Counted from the stretch's first letter, positions 18,784-28,228 are shown. The stretch: 64,000 bases of DNA from Thermus hydrothermalis (GCF_022760925.1 NZ_JAKTNT010000012.1:1-64000), one strand, 5' to 3'. Numbers and translations are program-made. Notes: generated by a model from the letters alone, not told the origin.

Positions 18784-21198
18784 ATGCTGCCAGAATCCTT
18801 GCCCGTCTGCCCCGTGCGGGGGTCGGTCATCTACCCCACCATGGTCATGCCCATTGATGCCGGCCGCCCCATCTCCATCCGGGCCATTGACGAGGCCTTG
18901 GCCCGGGAGCGGGTGCTCCTCATCGTGAGCCAAAAGGACAAGGAGGTGGAGGCCCCCAAGCCCTCCGACCTCTACGAGGTGGGCACCGCCTGCAACATCC
19001 TCAAGATGCGCAAGAACCCGGACGGCTCCGTCCAGGTCCTGGTGCAGGCCTTCGCCCGGGTCCGGGTGGCGGAGTGGCTGGACCTGGGGGACCACCTCGA
19101 GGCCAAGGGGGTAGTCCTGGCGGACGAGCCCGGCGACCCCACCCTGGTCAAGGCCCTGGTGCGGGAGGTGAAGGACAAGTTCCAGGCCCTCCTCAAGGAG
19201 GGGCGGTACCTTCCGCCGGAGGTGGTCCAGTTCGTCCTGAACCTGGAGGACCCCTCCCAGCTCGCCGACTACATCGCCTTCCACATGGACTTCCGCCTGG
19301 AGGACAAGCAAAAGGTTCTGGAAACGGCGGAGGTGGCGGAGAGGCTCAAGCGGGTCCTCATCCTCCTGCAGGCGGAGCTGGACCTCATTGAAACGCAAAA
19401 GCGCATCCAGCAACAGGTCAAGGAGGAGATTGACCGCAACCAGCGGGAGTACTTCCTCAGGGAGCAGATGAAGGCCATCCAGCGGGAGCTCCACGGGGAG
19501 GAGGGGGAGCAGGAGGTGGAGGAGTTCCGCAAGAAGGTGGAGGAGCTCAACCTGCCCCCCGTGGTGCGCCAGGAGGTGGAGCGGGAGCTCAACCGCTTCG
19601 CCCGCATGCACCCCGACTCCGCCGAGGCCAGCGTCATCCGCACCTACCTGGACTGGATCGTCAACCTCCCCTGGAACAAGCGCACGGAGGACAACCTGGA
19701 CCTCAAGCGGGCCAAGGAGATCCTGGAAAGGGACCACTACGGCCTGGAGAAGGTCAAGGACCGGGTCCTGGAGTTCTTGGCCGTGCGCAAGCTCAAGGCC
19801 GAGCGGGCCAAGCGGGGCGAGATCCCCGAGGAGGAGGTGAACAAGGGGCCCATCCTCCTCTTCGTGGGGCCGCCCGGGGTGGGGAAGACCTCCATCGCCA
19901 AGAGCATCGCCGAGGCCTTGGGCCGCAAGTACGTGCGCATCTCCTTGGGCGGGGTGCGGGACGAGTCGGACATCCGGGGGCACCGCCGCACCTACATCGG
20001 GGCCATGCCGGGGCGGATCATCCAGGGCCTGCGGCAAGCGGGCACCAAGAACCCCGTCTTCCTCCTGGACGAGGTGGATAAGCTCGGCATCTCCTACCAA
20101 GGGGACCCGGCGGCGGCCCTCCTGGAGGTCCTGGACCCCGCCCAGAACAAGGAGTTCGTGGACCACTACCTGGGCGTGCCCTTTGACCTGAGCGAGGTGA
20201 TGTTCATCTGCACCGCCAACTTCCCCCAGAACATCCCCGCCCCCCTCTGGGACCGCATGGAGGCCATTGAGTTCACCAGCTACATTGAGCAGGAGAAGCT
20301 GGAGATCGCCAAGCGCTACCTCCTGCCCCGGCAACTCAAGGAAACGGGCCTGGCCGAGGGGCAGGTGGTGGTGACGGAGGCGGCCCTCATGCGCCTCATC
20401 ACCCACTACACCCGGGAGGCGGGGGTCCGGCAGCTGGAAAGGGAGATCGGGGCCCTGTTGCGCAAGGCGGCCCGGCAGATCCTGGAGGAGGGCAAGAAGC
20501 GGGTGCGCATCACGGAGAAGGACCTGGAGAAGTACCTGGGCCCGCCCCGCTTCCTCCCGGAAACCGAGGCCCGGGAGCCCCAGGTGGGCGTGGCCACGGG
20601 CATGTACTACACCCCCGTGGGCGGGGACATCATGTTCGTGGAGGTTTCCGTCATGCCCGGCAAGGGGAACCTGATCCTCACCGGGCAACTGGGGGACGTG
20701 ATGAAGGAGTCGGCGCGGGCGGCCCTCTCCTACGCCAAGAAGAACGCCGTGCGCTTCGGCATCCCCTTGGAGCGCTTTGAGAAGTCGGACATCCACATCC
20801 ACGTGCCCGCCGGGGCCATCCCCAAGGAGGGGCCTTCCGCTGGGGTGGCCATCGTGAGCGCCCTGGTTTCCGCCCTCACGGAGGTGCCCGTGCGCCACGA
20901 CATCGCCATGACCGGGGAGATCACCCTCACGGGGCGGGTCCTGCCCATCGGCGGGGTCAAGGAGAAGGTCCTGGGGGCCAGGCGGGCGGGGATCCGCGAG
21001 GTGATCCTGCCCAAGCCCAACCAGGCGGACCTCTCGGACATCCCCGCCCCCTTGCGCCAGAACATGACCTTCCACTTCGTGGAGCACCTGGACGAGGTTC
21101 TTGACCTGGCTCTAGTGGGCGGCTTGAAGGCCCTCGAGGCCCGCGCAAAGAAGGCCAAGCCCAAGGGGCGCAAGAAGGAGCTCGTAGCCCACGCCTAG
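18784..21198 (+). CDS. lon: ATP-dependent protease Lon
   Basis: An 804-residue LonA protease: N-terminal substrate-recognition domain, coiled coil (about residues 190-270), AAA+ module with Walker [15 protein letters not shown] (about 361) and Walker [12 protein letters not shown], and C-terminal Ser-Lys dyad protease with [12 protein letters not shown] (catalytic Ser, about 684) and [14 protein letters not shown] (catalytic Lys, about 727). It degrades misfolded and regulatory proteins. I take the ATG at 18784 because AAGGAGG lies 6-8 bases upstream; an in-frame ATG ten codons earlier lacks one. A strong terminator follows. Confidence 0.97.
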   Translation: MLPESLPVCPVRGSVIYPTMVMPIDAGRPISIRAIDEALARERVLLIVSQKDKEVEAPKPSDLYEVGTACNILKMRKNPDGSVQVLVQAFARVRVAEWLDLGDHLEAKGVVLADEPGDPTLVKALVREVKDKFQALLKEGRYLPPEVVQFVLNLEDPSQLADYIAFHMDFRLEDKQKVLETAEVAERLKRVLILLQAELDLIETQKRIQQQVKEEIDRNQREYFLREQMKAIQRELHGEEGEQEVEEFRKKVEELNLPPVVRQEVERELNRFARMHPDSAEASVIRTYLDWIVNLPWNKRTEDNLDLKRAKEILERDHYGLEKVKDRVLEFLAVRKLKAERAKRGEIPEEEVNKGPILLFVGPPGVGKTSIAKSIAEALGRKYVRISLGGVRDESDIRGHRRTYIGAMPGRIIQGLRQAGTKNPVFLLDEVDKLGISYQGDPAAALLEVLDPAQNKEFVDHYLGVPFDLSEVMFICTANFPQNIPAPLWDRMEAIEFTSYIEQEKLEIAKRYLLPRQLKETGLAEGQVVVTEAALMRLITHYTREAGVRQLEREIGALLRKAARQILEEGKKRVRITEKDLEKYLGPPRFLPETEAREPQVGVATGMYYTPVGGDIMFVEVSVMPGKGNLILTGQLGDVMKESARAALSYAKKNAVRFGIPLERFEKSDIHIHVPAGAIPKEGPSAGVAIVSALVSALTEVPVRHDIAMTGEITLTGRVLPIGGVKEKVLGARRAGIREVILPKPNQADLSDIPAPLRQNMTFHFVEHLDEVLDLALVGGLKALEARAKKAKPKGRKKELVAHA

Positions 21199-21207
21199 GG
21201 GGCCCAT

Positions 21208-21239
21208 GGCCCTGGGGGGCTAGCCCCCCAGGGCCTTTT
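21208..21239 (+). terminator. intrinsic terminator after lon
   Basis: A 13-bp perfect stem (21208-21220 with 21223-21235) with a 2-nt centre is followed by TTTT. Its left arm touches the stop codon of the convergent bshA gene. The minus-strand side has no T-tract, so it probably serves lon only. Confidence 0.85.
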
Positions 21240-22317
21240 CGTACACCTCCAGGTACTGCCGGGTGATGCGCTCGGGGTGGAAGCGCTCTTGCGCGTAGGC
21301 CCGGGCCCTTTGCCGCATCTGCGGAAGCTCGGGGTGGGCGAGGAGCTCCAAAACCGCCTCGGCGAAGCCCTCCAGGTCCCCGAGCTCCACGAGCCGCCCC
21401 ACCTCCGGGCGGACGAGCTCCGGCACCCCCCCCACCGCCGTGGCCACCACGGGTACGCCACAGGCCAGGGCCTCGAGGGCCGCCTGGCCGAAGGACTCCT
21501 CCTCCGAGGCCAGGAGGAAGAGGTCCGCCGCCCCCAGGACCTCCTCGGGTTGGGGCGTGGGGGGGTGGAAGGTGACCCAGGCCTCCACCCCAAGCTCCCG
21601 GGCCACCCGCTTCGCTTCCCCTTCCTCCGGGCCCTTGCCCAGGAGGAGGAGGCGCGCCCTCGCCTTCTGGCGCACCTTGGCGAAGGCCCGCACGATGTCC
21701 GGCACCCGCTTGATGGGCCGGAAGTTGGAGGCGTGCACCAAAAGCCACTCCCCTTCCTCGGCGTAAAGCCCCTTCCGCTCGGGGCGGGGGCGGAAGCGCT
21801 CGGGGTCCACGGCGTTGTGGATCACCACGGGCTTTACCCCAAAAGCCCTTTCCGCTTCCTTGGCCAAAGCCTGGCTCACCGCCGTGGTGGCCCGGGCTGC
21901 CTGTAGGGCCCGCCTGGTGGGCCCATGGAAGGCGGGGTCCATGCCCAGGACGGAAACGTCCGTGCCGTGGAGGGTATGCACCAGGGGGAAGCCCTTGCCG
22001 AAGGCCAGGTAGCTGGCGGCGGCGTGGGGGATGGCGTAGTGGGTGTGGACCAGGTCCAGGCCGAGCCGCTTGGCCTCCCGCTCCAGGGTCCCGGCCAGGG
22101 AAAGGGTGTAAAGGGGTCCGGGGAAGACGGGGTAGAAGGGGAGGTCCACGGGGACGAAGGTGGCGGGGCTATCCTTGGGCAGGCGGAAGGGGCGCTCCGT
22201 GGCGAAGAGGAAGACCCGGTGGCCCATCCGGGCCAGGCGGTCGGCGAGCTCCGTGGCCACGATGCCGCTTCCCCCAAGGCCCGGGTAGGCCACGAGGCCA
22301 AGCCTTAGGGGCTTCAC
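21220..22317 (-). CDS. bshA: N-acetyl-alpha-D-glucosaminyl L-malate synthase BshA
   Basis: A 365-residue GT4 glycosyltransferase beginning KPLRLGLVAYPGLGGSGIVATELADRLA, the BshA opening. The donor-site block LASEEESFGQAALEALACGVPVVATAVGGVPEL lies near residue 270. It joins UDP-GlcNAc and malate in the first step of bacillithiol synthesis, a thiol used by Deinococcus-Thermus and Firmicutes. GTG start at 22317; GGGAGGG lies about 9 nt upstream. bshB and bshC are not in the window. Confidence 0.9.
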   Translation of the reverse strand: MKPLRLGLVAYPGLGGSGIVATELADRLARMGHRVFLFATERPFRLPKDSPATFVPVDLPFYPVFPGPLYTLSLAGTLEREAKRLGLDLVHTHYAIPHAAASYLAFGKGFPLVHTLHGTDVSVLGMDPAFHGPTRRALQAARATTAVSQALAKEAERAFGVKPVVIHNAVDPERFRPRPERKGLYAEEGEWLLVHASNFRPIKRVPDIVRAFAKVRQKARARLLLLGKGPEEGEAKRVARELGVEAWVTFHPPTPQPEEVLGAADLFLLASEEESFGQAALEALACGVPVVATAVGGVPELVRPEVGRLVELGDLEGFAEAVLELLAHPELPQMRQRARAYAQERFHPERITRQYLEVYEKALGG

Positions 22318-22373
22318 TCCTGGCGCCCTCCCTCTTTTTCCCCTACAGGTCTAGAGAAAGCCATGCCCCAAGT

Positions 22374-23480
22374 CTAGCGCAGGGCCCGCGCCCCCAGGGC
22401 GAGGAAGAGGAGGTTGGCCCCCCAGGCCCCAAGCTCCGGGGGCAAAGCCCCGATGCCGGCTAAGGAGCGCCCCAAGAAGAAGGCCCCGTAGTAGGCCAGG
22501 GCCAGGACCACGCTCATCCCCAAGGCGAGCCCCGTGCTCCGCCCGTAGCGGAGGGCCATGGCCGCCGCCAGGAGGACCAGGACCAGGTTGGCGAGGGGCA
22601 GGGCCAGCTTGGAGTGGAACTCCAACCGGGCCCGCCAGCGCTCCAGGGGGGCCAGGAAGGGGTCTTTGGCCTTCCGCCAGGCCTCGGAGAGGCTATCCTG
22701 GCCGAAGCTAAAGGTGTCGGCGTAGTCGGCGATGGCCCGGGCCCGGGAGAGGTCGGACTCCACCTCCAAGAGGGACCCTTGGCTCACCACCTTGAAGACG
22801 CGGCGCACCTGGCCGAGGAGGTCCTTGGCCCCCTCGAGGCCCGGCACCTCCTTGAAGTCCACCCGGTAGTAGCGGTAGTGCTCCAAGGTGATGACCTTCC
22901 CCTCCCACCGGCCCCGCTCGGCGAAGAGGAAGGTGCCCTCCTCCCCTTGGAAGGCGGAGATCCTTACCCCCAGCATCTCCTTCCTCTCCCAGTCAAACCC
23001 GGAGAAGTAGAGGCTTTTCCCCTGGCCGATGGGGATCTGGAGCCCCACGAGCCGGTGGAGCCCGGCCCCCTGGGTGTGGATCTCGTCCCACCAGGCCACC
23101 CGCACCCGCTCGTTGTAGTGGGGCACCACGGCCTCCTGGAGGTAAAGGGCTATCCCTGAGAGCACCGCTCCCACAGCCAGGAGGGGAAGGGCTGCCCGGT
23201 AAAGGGGGATCCCCCCCGAGAGGAGGGCGAACTGGGCCCCTTCCGCCGAAAGCCGCCCAAAGACCAGCACCGTGGTCACCACGGTGGCGATGGGGAAGAC
23301 CTGCACCAAGACCCCGGGCACGTGGTAGGAAAGCCAGCGGAGGACCTTGACAAGGGGCACCCCCTCCAGCCACCGCGCCCCGGCGTAGAAGAAGCCGAAG
23401 AGGTAGACGGCGGTGAGGAAGGCCAGGGCCAGGAGGAGGACGGGTAGGCTTTCCCTTAGGACGTAGCGGTAAAGGGTCAT
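22374..23480 (-). CDS. LptF/LptG family permease
   Basis: A 368-residue YjgP/YjgQ-type protein: three TM helices at the N-terminus (about residues 13-35, 55-80 and 100-118), a central periplasmic beta-jellyroll (about 120-265) and three TM helices at the C-terminus. In LPS-bearing bacteria LptFG with LptB extract LPS from the inner membrane and hand it to LptC/LptA. Only one paralogue is present here. It overlaps the LptA-like gene by 4 nt (ATGA). The cargo in Thermus, which lacks classical LPS, is not known. Confidence 0.88.
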   Translation of the reverse strand: MTLYRYVLRESLPVLLLALAFLTAVYLFGFFYAGARWLEGVPLVKVLRWLSYHVPGVLVQVFPIATVVTTVLVFGRLSAEGAQFALLSGGIPLYRAALPLLAVGAVLSGIALYLQEAVVPHYNERVRVAWWDEIHTQGAGLHRLVGLQIPIGQGKSLYFSGFDWERKEMLGVRISAFQGEEGTFLFAERGRWEGKVITLEHYRYYRVDFKEVPGLEGAKDLLGQVRRVFKVVSQGSLLEVESDLSRARAIADYADTFSFGQDSLSEAWRKAKDPFLAPLERWRARLEFHSKLALPLANLVLVLLAAAMALRYGRSTGLALGMSVVLALAYYGAFFLGRSLAGIGALPPELGAWGANLLFLALGARALR

Positions 23481-24097
23481 GGGAGGCGGCTAGCGTAGGT
23501 GACGAGGCGCATGGCGCTCTCGGGTACCTTGGTGGAGGCCAAGACTTTCCCCCCTTGGAAGCGGAGGTGGAGCCGGGCGGAGGCCCCTTGCCCCTTGAGG
23601 GTGGCCTTGCCTTCCTGGTAGGTGAAGCTTCCCAAGGCCAAGGCTTCCCTCCCCTTCAGGTCCACCACCAGGGCTTCCGCCTGGAGCTTAGGGCTATCCG
23701 CCTGGACCTTGCCCTTGAGCACCACCACCTCCTCGGCGAAGAGGGCAAGGGCCCTTTCCGCCTTAAGCCCCTTGAAATCGGCGTTGCTAAAGGTGAGGCT
23801 TTGGAAGCGGGCTTCCTGCTTGGGGATGTCGTGCTCCAGGCTTTGGGCGAGGAAGGTTTCCTTGCTGGAGAGGAGCTCCACCCCCCTTGCCCGGACGAAG
23901 GCGCCCTCTTTGTACTCAATGTAGCTTCCCTTCAAGCGGAGTCCGTTTTCGTTGTCCACCAGGATCCCCCCCTGGGGAAGGGTGGTGACCCCGGTGTCCA
24001 GGTTGACCCGTTGGGGGCCGAAGGGCTCCACGCTGAAGGTGGCGAAGCGGGCAGCCAGGGCTACCCCGAGGAAAAGCAGGGGCCAAAGCCTTCTCAT
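23477..24097 (-). CDS. LptA/LptC-like periplasmic protein (OstA-type repeats)
   Basis: A 206-residue exported protein with a signal peptide (LWPLLFLGVALAARF). The rest is beta-rich, with OstA-like strand repeats such as GLRLKGSYIEYKEGAFVRARGVELLSSKETFLA. Such proteins make the periplasmic bridge between LptF/G and LptD. I use the ATG at 24097: TAAAGT lies 7 nt upstream, and the alternative GTG at 24106 would overlap that box. It is coupled to the LptF/G gene. Confidence 0.78.
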   Translation of the reverse strand: MRRLWPLLFLGVALAARFATFSVEPFGPQRVNLDTGVTTLPQGGILVDNENGLRLKGSYIEYKEGAFVRARGVELLSSKETFLAQSLEHDIPKQEARFQSLTFSNADFKGLKAERALALFAEEVVVLKGKVQADSPKLQAEALVVDLKGREALALGSFTYQEGKATLKGQGASARLHLRFQGGKVLASTKVPESAMRLVTYASRLP

Positions 24098-24104
24098 GGA
24101 GGGC

Positions 24105-24154
24105 ACTTTACCCCATTTCCCTTAGGGTTGCGTTAGCTCCCTTTTTGGTAAAGT
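24105..24154. promoter_or_regulatory. divergent leaderless promoters, two TAAAGT boxes
   Basis: TAAAGT on the minus strand (24110-24105) is 7 nt from the ATG at 24097. TAAAGT on the plus strand (24149-24154) is 7 nt from the GTG at 24162, with TTGCGT at 24128-24133 as a possible -35 (spacer 15). The pair has the same box and the same spacing. Confidence 0.6.
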
Positions 24155-24161
24155 TTAGCCC

Positions 24162-25595
24162 GTGCGCCTCCTTTCCCTAGGCCTCGCCCTTGCGCCCCTC
24201 TTCCCCTTCTTGGGCTGGCTTGCTCCCTTCTTCTTACCCGGCCTTCGCGGGCTTCCCCGTCCCATCTTGGGCCTGCTGGGGTTCTACGCCCTTTCCCTTC
24301 TCCTCCCAGCCCTTTTTGCTCCCGAGCCCTTGGCCTTTCCCATGGCCCTTTTCCGGGTGCTCTACGTCCTCGGCTTGGTGGGGGCGGGGGTAGTCTTGGC
24401 CAAGCGCTTCTCCTCGGAAGCCTTAGCCCCCCTGGGGTATGGCCTAGCCCTCCTTTACCTGACCGCTTTCGCCGCCACCTACCTCGTCTTTGGGGACAGG
24501 GCGGTGGGGGAGCGCCTGGCCCACCCCTTCCATAGCCCCGTGGGGCTCGGCCTCATGGGGGCGGTGGGCGTCCTCTTGGCCCTTTACCTGCGCTACCCTT
24601 GGCCCTTTCGCCTTCTCCTGGGCCTTCTTGGGGGGGCGGTCCTCCTCCTTTCCGGGAGCCGGGGGGGGATGCTGGGGCTTCTTTTGGGCGGGGCGGGGGG
24701 GCTTCTCTTCCGCCGGCGGGGGTTTTGGGCGTTGGGGCTTTCGGGGCTTCTCCTGGGGGTTGCCACTTTCCTGGACACCCCGGCCACGGAGCGGTTTTTC
24801 CAGGTCCAGCTTTCCGGGCGGGAAGCGCTTTGGCTTCGGGCGTACGAGGTTTACGCCGCCCACCCCTGGACCGGGGTGGGGCCCTACCTCCTAGGGGACT
24901 ACCTTCGGGGAACCCTGTTTGGGGACTGCTTTCTCTTTTCCCTTTTGGAGGCGCGCGGCCTAATGTGCCCCGCCTGGCTTAAGCCTCTAGGGGGGTTCTG
25001 GCAGTTCGCCCATAACCACTTTTTGCAAGCCCTGGGGGAAAGTGGGCCCTTAGGGGCCTTGGGACTCCTTCTCCTCGTGGGGGGATTTTTGGCGGCGGCC
25101 TGGGGGGATGGGCTTCTTTTTTCCCTCCTCTTGGCCTACGCCGCCATGGGCATGGTGGACAATCCCTTTAGCGTCCCAAGTCCCTTCCGCGGCGAGATTT
25201 TCTTCCTAGCGGGGGGGTTGGCCTTGGCCCAGGGACGCCTTGTCCTAAGCCGTACCTTGGGCCTTGCCGCAGGGGTGGCCCTCCTTTGGGCCCTTCCCTT
25301 TTGGCAACTTGCCCTCACGCCTTCCCCTTCGCCCCCCCGCCTGGCCTACGCCGCCTTGGGACGGGAGGGGGGAGTGGTGCGCCTCGAGGGGGGCGAGGGC
25401 TACCGGGTCCAGGTCTGGCTTTGTGCCAAGGCCTGCCGCCGTGTGGGCTGGGAGTGGGATGGGGCTAAGCCCATCGCCTTTAGCCTTCCCAAGGACCTAC
25501 CTCCCGGGTCCTACCGGCTACGGGTCCTGGTCTTTGCCCCCTCGCGCCTTGGGCAAAAGCCCCTTTATGCCCTGGAAAGGGAGGTGGTGCGGTGA
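24162..25595 (+). CDS. O-antigen ligase/polymerase-like membrane protein
   Basis: A 477-residue protein with about ten hydrophobic segments and a Wzy_C/O-antigen-ligase region: LSGSRGGMLGLLLGGAGG near residue 162 and, after the large periplasmic loop, WQFAHNHFLQALGESGPLG near residue 285 (the conserved His-containing HN..LQ..ESG motif). The last 80 residues form a soluble beta-rich tail. It is flanked by Lpt-like genes, so a role in joining or polymerising an envelope glycan is likely. GTG start, leaderless. It overlaps the next gene by 4 nt. Confidence 0.82.
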   Translation: MRLLSLGLALAPLFPFLGWLAPFFLPGLRGLPRPILGLLGFYALSLLLPALFAPEPLAFPMALFRVLYVLGLVGAGVVLAKRFSSEALAPLGYGLALLYLTAFAATYLVFGDRAVGERLAHPFHSPVGLGLMGAVGVLLALYLRYPWPFRLLLGLLGGAVLLLSGSRGGMLGLLLGGAGGLLFRRRGFWALGLSGLLLGVATFLDTPATERFFQVQLSGREALWLRAYEVYAAHPWTGVGPYLLGDYLRGTLFGDCFLFSLLEARGLMCPAWLKPLGGFWQFAHNHFLQALGESGPLGALGLLLLVGGFLAAAWGDGLLFSLLLAYAAMGMVDNPFSVPSPFRGEIFFLAGGLALAQGRLVLSRTLGLAAGVALLWALPFWQLALTPSPSPPRLAYAALGREGGVVRLEGGEGYRVQVWLCAKACRRVGWEWDGAKPIAFSLPKDLPPGSYRLRVLVFAPSRLGQKPLYALEREVVR

Positions 25596-25999
25596 GGGGG
25601 GCTTGGTTCCTTGCCCTTTCCCTCCTTGGCGCTTTGGGGCTAGGGCTTTGGGGCCTACGGGAGGCTTTTGCCCTGCGTCCCTTGGCCCTTGGGCCCTGCC
25701 GGCCAGGCCCCTTGCCGGAGCGGGCGGAGCTTTGGACGAACGGGGTGGTGGAGATCCCCCTTTGCCGCAAGGCCACCTTGGTTCTCCGCCTCGAGGGCAC
25801 CCCCGCCCAGGGTAAGGGGCCCCACGTCTTGGTGGCCGAGGGAGGCCGCCTCCTCTTTGAGGGGGAGGTTTTGGGCCTTGTGGAGCTCAGGTTCCGCACC
25901 TCGGGGGAAGGCATCGTGGCGGTGGCCTTCACCGATGACCTTTACCTTCCCCCGGAGGACCGGAACCTCTTCCTGCGGGGGCTCCTGGTGGAGCCTTAG
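25592..25999 (+). CDS. unknown membrane-anchored protein
   Basis: A 135-residue protein with one N-terminal hydrophobic helix (WFLALSLLGALGLGLWGL) and a beta-rich remainder (TLVLRLEGTPAQGKGPHVLVAEGGRLLFEGEV). No family recognised. Its GTG overlaps the ligase stop (GTGA), so it is probably co-translated with the O-antigen-ligase-like protein and may act with it. The fold resembles the soluble tail of that protein, which also contains short repeated strands; this is a weak impression. Its stop is 3 bp from the convergent coiled-coil gene. Confidence 0.65.
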   Translation: MRGAWFLALSLLGALGLGLWGLREAFALRPLALGPCRPGPLPERAELWTNGVVEIPLCRKATLVLRLEGTPAQGKGPHVLVAEGGRLLFEGEVLGLVELRFRTSGEGIVAVAFTDDLYLPPEDRNLFLRGLLVEP

Positions 26000-26002
26000 G
26001 TC

Positions 26003-26578
26003 TTACCGGAGGAGGCTGATCAAGGTTAAGACTATGCCAATGGCGGTGAAGACCAGCATGGCCTTGTTGAAGGCCCCGTTGATCTCCGCTTTGACCTCTT
26101 GGCGCAGGGAGTAGATCGCCTCTTCCAGCCCTTGGATGCGCCCCTCCAGCTCGGTCCTAAGCTGTTGGATGCGTTCCTCCAGCTTGGTCTCTACCTGCTG
26201 GATGCGTTCCTCCAGCTTAATTTCTACCTGTTGGATACGCTCCTCCAGCCTGGTCTCTACCTGTTGGATACGCCCTTCCAGTTTGGTTTCTACCTGCTGG
26301 ATGCGTTCTTCTAGTTCAGCCTTGACCTGCTGGATACGCCCTTCTAGTCTGGTCTCTACCTGCTGGATGCGTTCCTCCAGCTTGGTTTCTACCTGTTGGA
26401 TACGCCCTTCCAAACGGGCTTCCGCGGTCCTCAGTTCCCCTTTGACCTCCTCGCGCAAGGTGTCAATGCGGCGGGAGAGATCGCTCACCAAGGGAGGGAG
26501 TACCTGGAGGGTAGCTTCCACGATGCCCTCCAGCTTCTCCAGGCGCTCGGCCAGGCGCTCAGGGTCCACTCCTGGCAT
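26003..26578 (-). CDS. hendecad-repeat coiled-coil protein with C-terminal TM anchor
   Basis: A 191-residue protein. Residues 1-50 are helical (VDPERLAERLEKLEGIVEA). Residues about 52-150 consist of 11-residue repeats of the type RIQQVETKLEE, with hydrophobics at positions 2, 5 and 9, a 3-4-4 hendecad spacing instead of the 3-4 heptad. A single TM helix (AMLVFTAIGIVLTLISLL) closes the protein. It may form a rod fixed in the membrane; similar layouts occur in DUF1640-type proteins. The ATG at 26578 is 6 nt after TAGAAT, a box that shares its TAG with the lptD stop codon. Confidence 0.75.
   Translation of the reverse strand: MPGVDPERLAERLEKLEGIVEATLQVLPPLVSDLSRRIDTLREEVKGELRTAEARLEGRIQQVETKLEERIQQVETRLEGRIQQVKAELEERIQQVETKLEGRIQQVETRLEERIQQVEIKLEERIQQVETKLEERIQQLRTELEGRIQGLEEAIYSLRQEVKAEINGAFNKAMLVFTAIGIVLTLISLLR
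26162..26425 (-). repeat. eight tandem 33-bp repeats inside the coiled-coil gene
   Basis: Eight direct copies of a 33-bp unit begin at 26162, 26195, 26228, 26261, 26294, 26327, 26360 and 26393, with a degenerate ninth before 26162. Each encodes one 11-residue hendecad. Copies differ by a few bases, mostly silent, so they are not a recent duplication, but the array could still change in length by slippage. Confidence 0.9.
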
Positions 26579-26584
26579 AAGGCC

Positions 26585-26590
26585 ATTCTA
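26585..26590 (-). promoter_or_regulatory. -10 box TAGAAT overlapping the lptD stop codon
   Basis: Minus-strand TAGAAT (26590-26585) includes the TAG stop of the lptD-like gene (26590-26588) and lies 6 nt before the ATG at 26578. Confidence 0.55.
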
Positions 26591-28210
26591 GCGCAAGGAA
26601 AGGCCGAAGGTGAGGCTTAACCCCGGGGTTTCGTCGTACTGCCCCTGGAGGACGTTTTGCGCCCGAAGCTCGTAGGCGAAGCAGCCGTCGTAGAGGCGGA
26701 GGGTGAGGCCGTAGCGGGTAAGCCCTCCGCCCCCAAAACCCACCTCGGGGGCGAGCCAAAGGGCCTGGCAGCAATTGCGGTCCGGTAGGGGCATGGCGTA
26801 GGCGAAGCGGACCTCCTCCAGGCTTCCCCGCACGTAGGCCGCCCGGAGGCTTCCGAAGCGCTCGCTTTGGAAACGCCCTTCCAGGCGGTCTAGCCGGTTC
26901 CCCAGGGGGTTTTCCAGGGTGTAGCCGAGGCCCAGGGGGCCATAGGCCGCGTCCACGAAAAGCCTCTGGTATTCGTCCCGGTTCTCGTAGGTGAAGGGCG
27001 GGGTCTGGCCCAAAGGCTCAAGCCTCCCCCCGTACCCTGCCCGTAGGGTAAGTTCCCCGTCCCGGAAGCTCCCTTCCACGCTTCCTCCCAGGGCCAGGTA
27101 GGGGTCGTACCCGGCCCCGGGGTAGAGGGTGAAGAGCAGAGCGGGGGTGAGGGAGAGGCGAAAGGGGCCTTCCTGGAGGGTAGCCCGGTAGGAGGCTTCT
27201 AGCCCCAGGGTCCAGCCTTGGCTCCTTCCCGTTTCCGCATAGCGGAGGAAGGGGCTAAGGGTAAGGTCCTCCAGGCGGAAGGTGGGGCGGTAGCGGACCT
27301 CGAGGCGGGGGGTGTCGGCGTCGGGGGGCTTGGGGCTTGCGGCGAAGAAGAGGTCGCCGAAGAAGGCCCTGACCCCGGGGGCGTAGCCCAACTGGGCCTC
27401 CATGCCCCGGTCCCCCTCCCGGTAGCCCAGGAGGAGGGCTTTCTGCTCGGTTCCGAGGCCCGTGGCCAGGAGGGTAAAGCGCCTCTCCCACCGCCCAATC
27501 TCCTCCCCGGGCTTGGGGAGGGGGAAGCCCCTGACCCCCACGCTCCAACCCCCGTCCGCTGTGCTCCCCAGGACCAGGGGGCTTTCCAGGGTCGGTTTGC
27601 GGTGGGCGTTGGCCCGGGCTTCCCCCAGAGGGATGTCCAGCGCCCAGAGGCCCAGGCGCGCTTCCCCCACGAGTTCGCCACTGGCCACGTCAAACCGGGC
27701 CTCCTCCATGGCGAGGCGCACGTCCTCCCCGCAGGGGCAGGGCGTGGCCAGAAACCCTTTGAGGATGGCTTCCTTTTGGTGGAAGCGGGCCTCTTCCGCC
27801 CTTACCCGGTAGGCGGGGGACTCGAGGAGGACCCTTTGGCCCAAGGGGGGGCTTTCCAGGAGGACGCTTTCCGCTTCTGCCCGAAGCCTTCCCTGGGCAA
27901 GGCGCACGCCCTTCAGGGTCTTGCCCTCCAGACGCTCCGCCTGGATACGCCACCCCTCCGCCTCCCCGGTGAGGTTTTCGGCGAAAAACGCCTTGGCCTC
28001 CTCTCGGTAGCGGATGAGGGGGGTCTCGAGGAGAAGGCCTTCCCGTTCTAGGCAAGCGCGTCCCTCAAAAACGAGCTCCTCCCCATCGTAGGTGAGTTCT
28101 TCTCCGCCCAATAGTCCCTCTTCCGTTTCCAAGGTGTAGGGCCTTTGGGCGCAAGGGCCCGCCAAGGCCAAGCTTCCCCAAAGGGCTAAGAGGGGGAGTA
28201 GGCGCCTCAT
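26588..28210 (-). CDS. LptD/OstA-like outer-membrane protein
   Basis: A 540-residue exported protein with signal peptide (LLPLLALWGSLALAGP). Residues about 20-190 carry OstA-like beta repeats (EELTYDGEELVFEGRACLEREGLLLETPLIRYREE), and the rest alternates aromatic and polar residues as an outer-membrane barrel does. It is shorter than proteobacterial LptD (about 750-800) and does not end in an aromatic residue. It would insert an amphiphile into the Thermus outer membrane. The ATG at 28210 is 7 nt after TATCGT. LptE is not seen. Confidence 0.82.
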   Translation of the reverse strand: MRRLLPLLALWGSLALAGPCAQRPYTLETEEGLLGGEELTYDGEELVFEGRACLEREGLLLETPLIRYREEAKAFFAENLTGEAEGWRIQAERLEGKTLKGVRLAQGRLRAEAESVLLESPPLGQRVLLESPAYRVRAEEARFHQKEAILKGFLATPCPCGEDVRLAMEEARFDVASGELVGEARLGLWALDIPLGEARANAHRKPTLESPLVLGSTADGGWSVGVRGFPLPKPGEEIGRWERRFTLLATGLGTEQKALLLGYREGDRGMEAQLGYAPGVRAFFGDLFFAASPKPPDADTPRLEVRYRPTFRLEDLTLSPFLRYAETGRSQGWTLGLEASYRATLQEGPFRLSLTPALLFTLYPGAGYDPYLALGGSVEGSFRDGELTLRAGYGGRLEPLGQTPPFTYENRDEYQRLFVDAAYGPLGLGYTLENPLGNRLDRLEGRFQSERFGSLRAAYVRGSLEEVRFAYAMPLPDRNCCQALWLAPEVGFGGGGLTRYGLTLRLYDGCFAYELRAQNVLQGQYDETPGLSLTFGLSLR

Positions 28211-28217
28211 GGCTAAG

Positions 28218-28223
28218 ACGATA
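28218..28223 (-). promoter_or_regulatory. -10 box TATCGT of the LptD-like gene
   Basis: TATCGT on the minus strand lies 7 nt before the ATG at 28210 and directly after the stop of the upstream gene, consistent with leaderless transcription. Confidence 0.45.
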
Positions 28224-28228
28224 CCAGA

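Noticed and set aside
18709-21087. 792-codon open frame opposite lon
   Set aside because: Leu/His/Gly/Glu-rich translation typical of the antisense frame of a highly biased gene; lon itself is complete and conserved.
26129-26425. CRISPR array reading of the 33-bp repeats
   Set aside because: The repeats are contiguous without spacers and encode an in-frame coiled coil.
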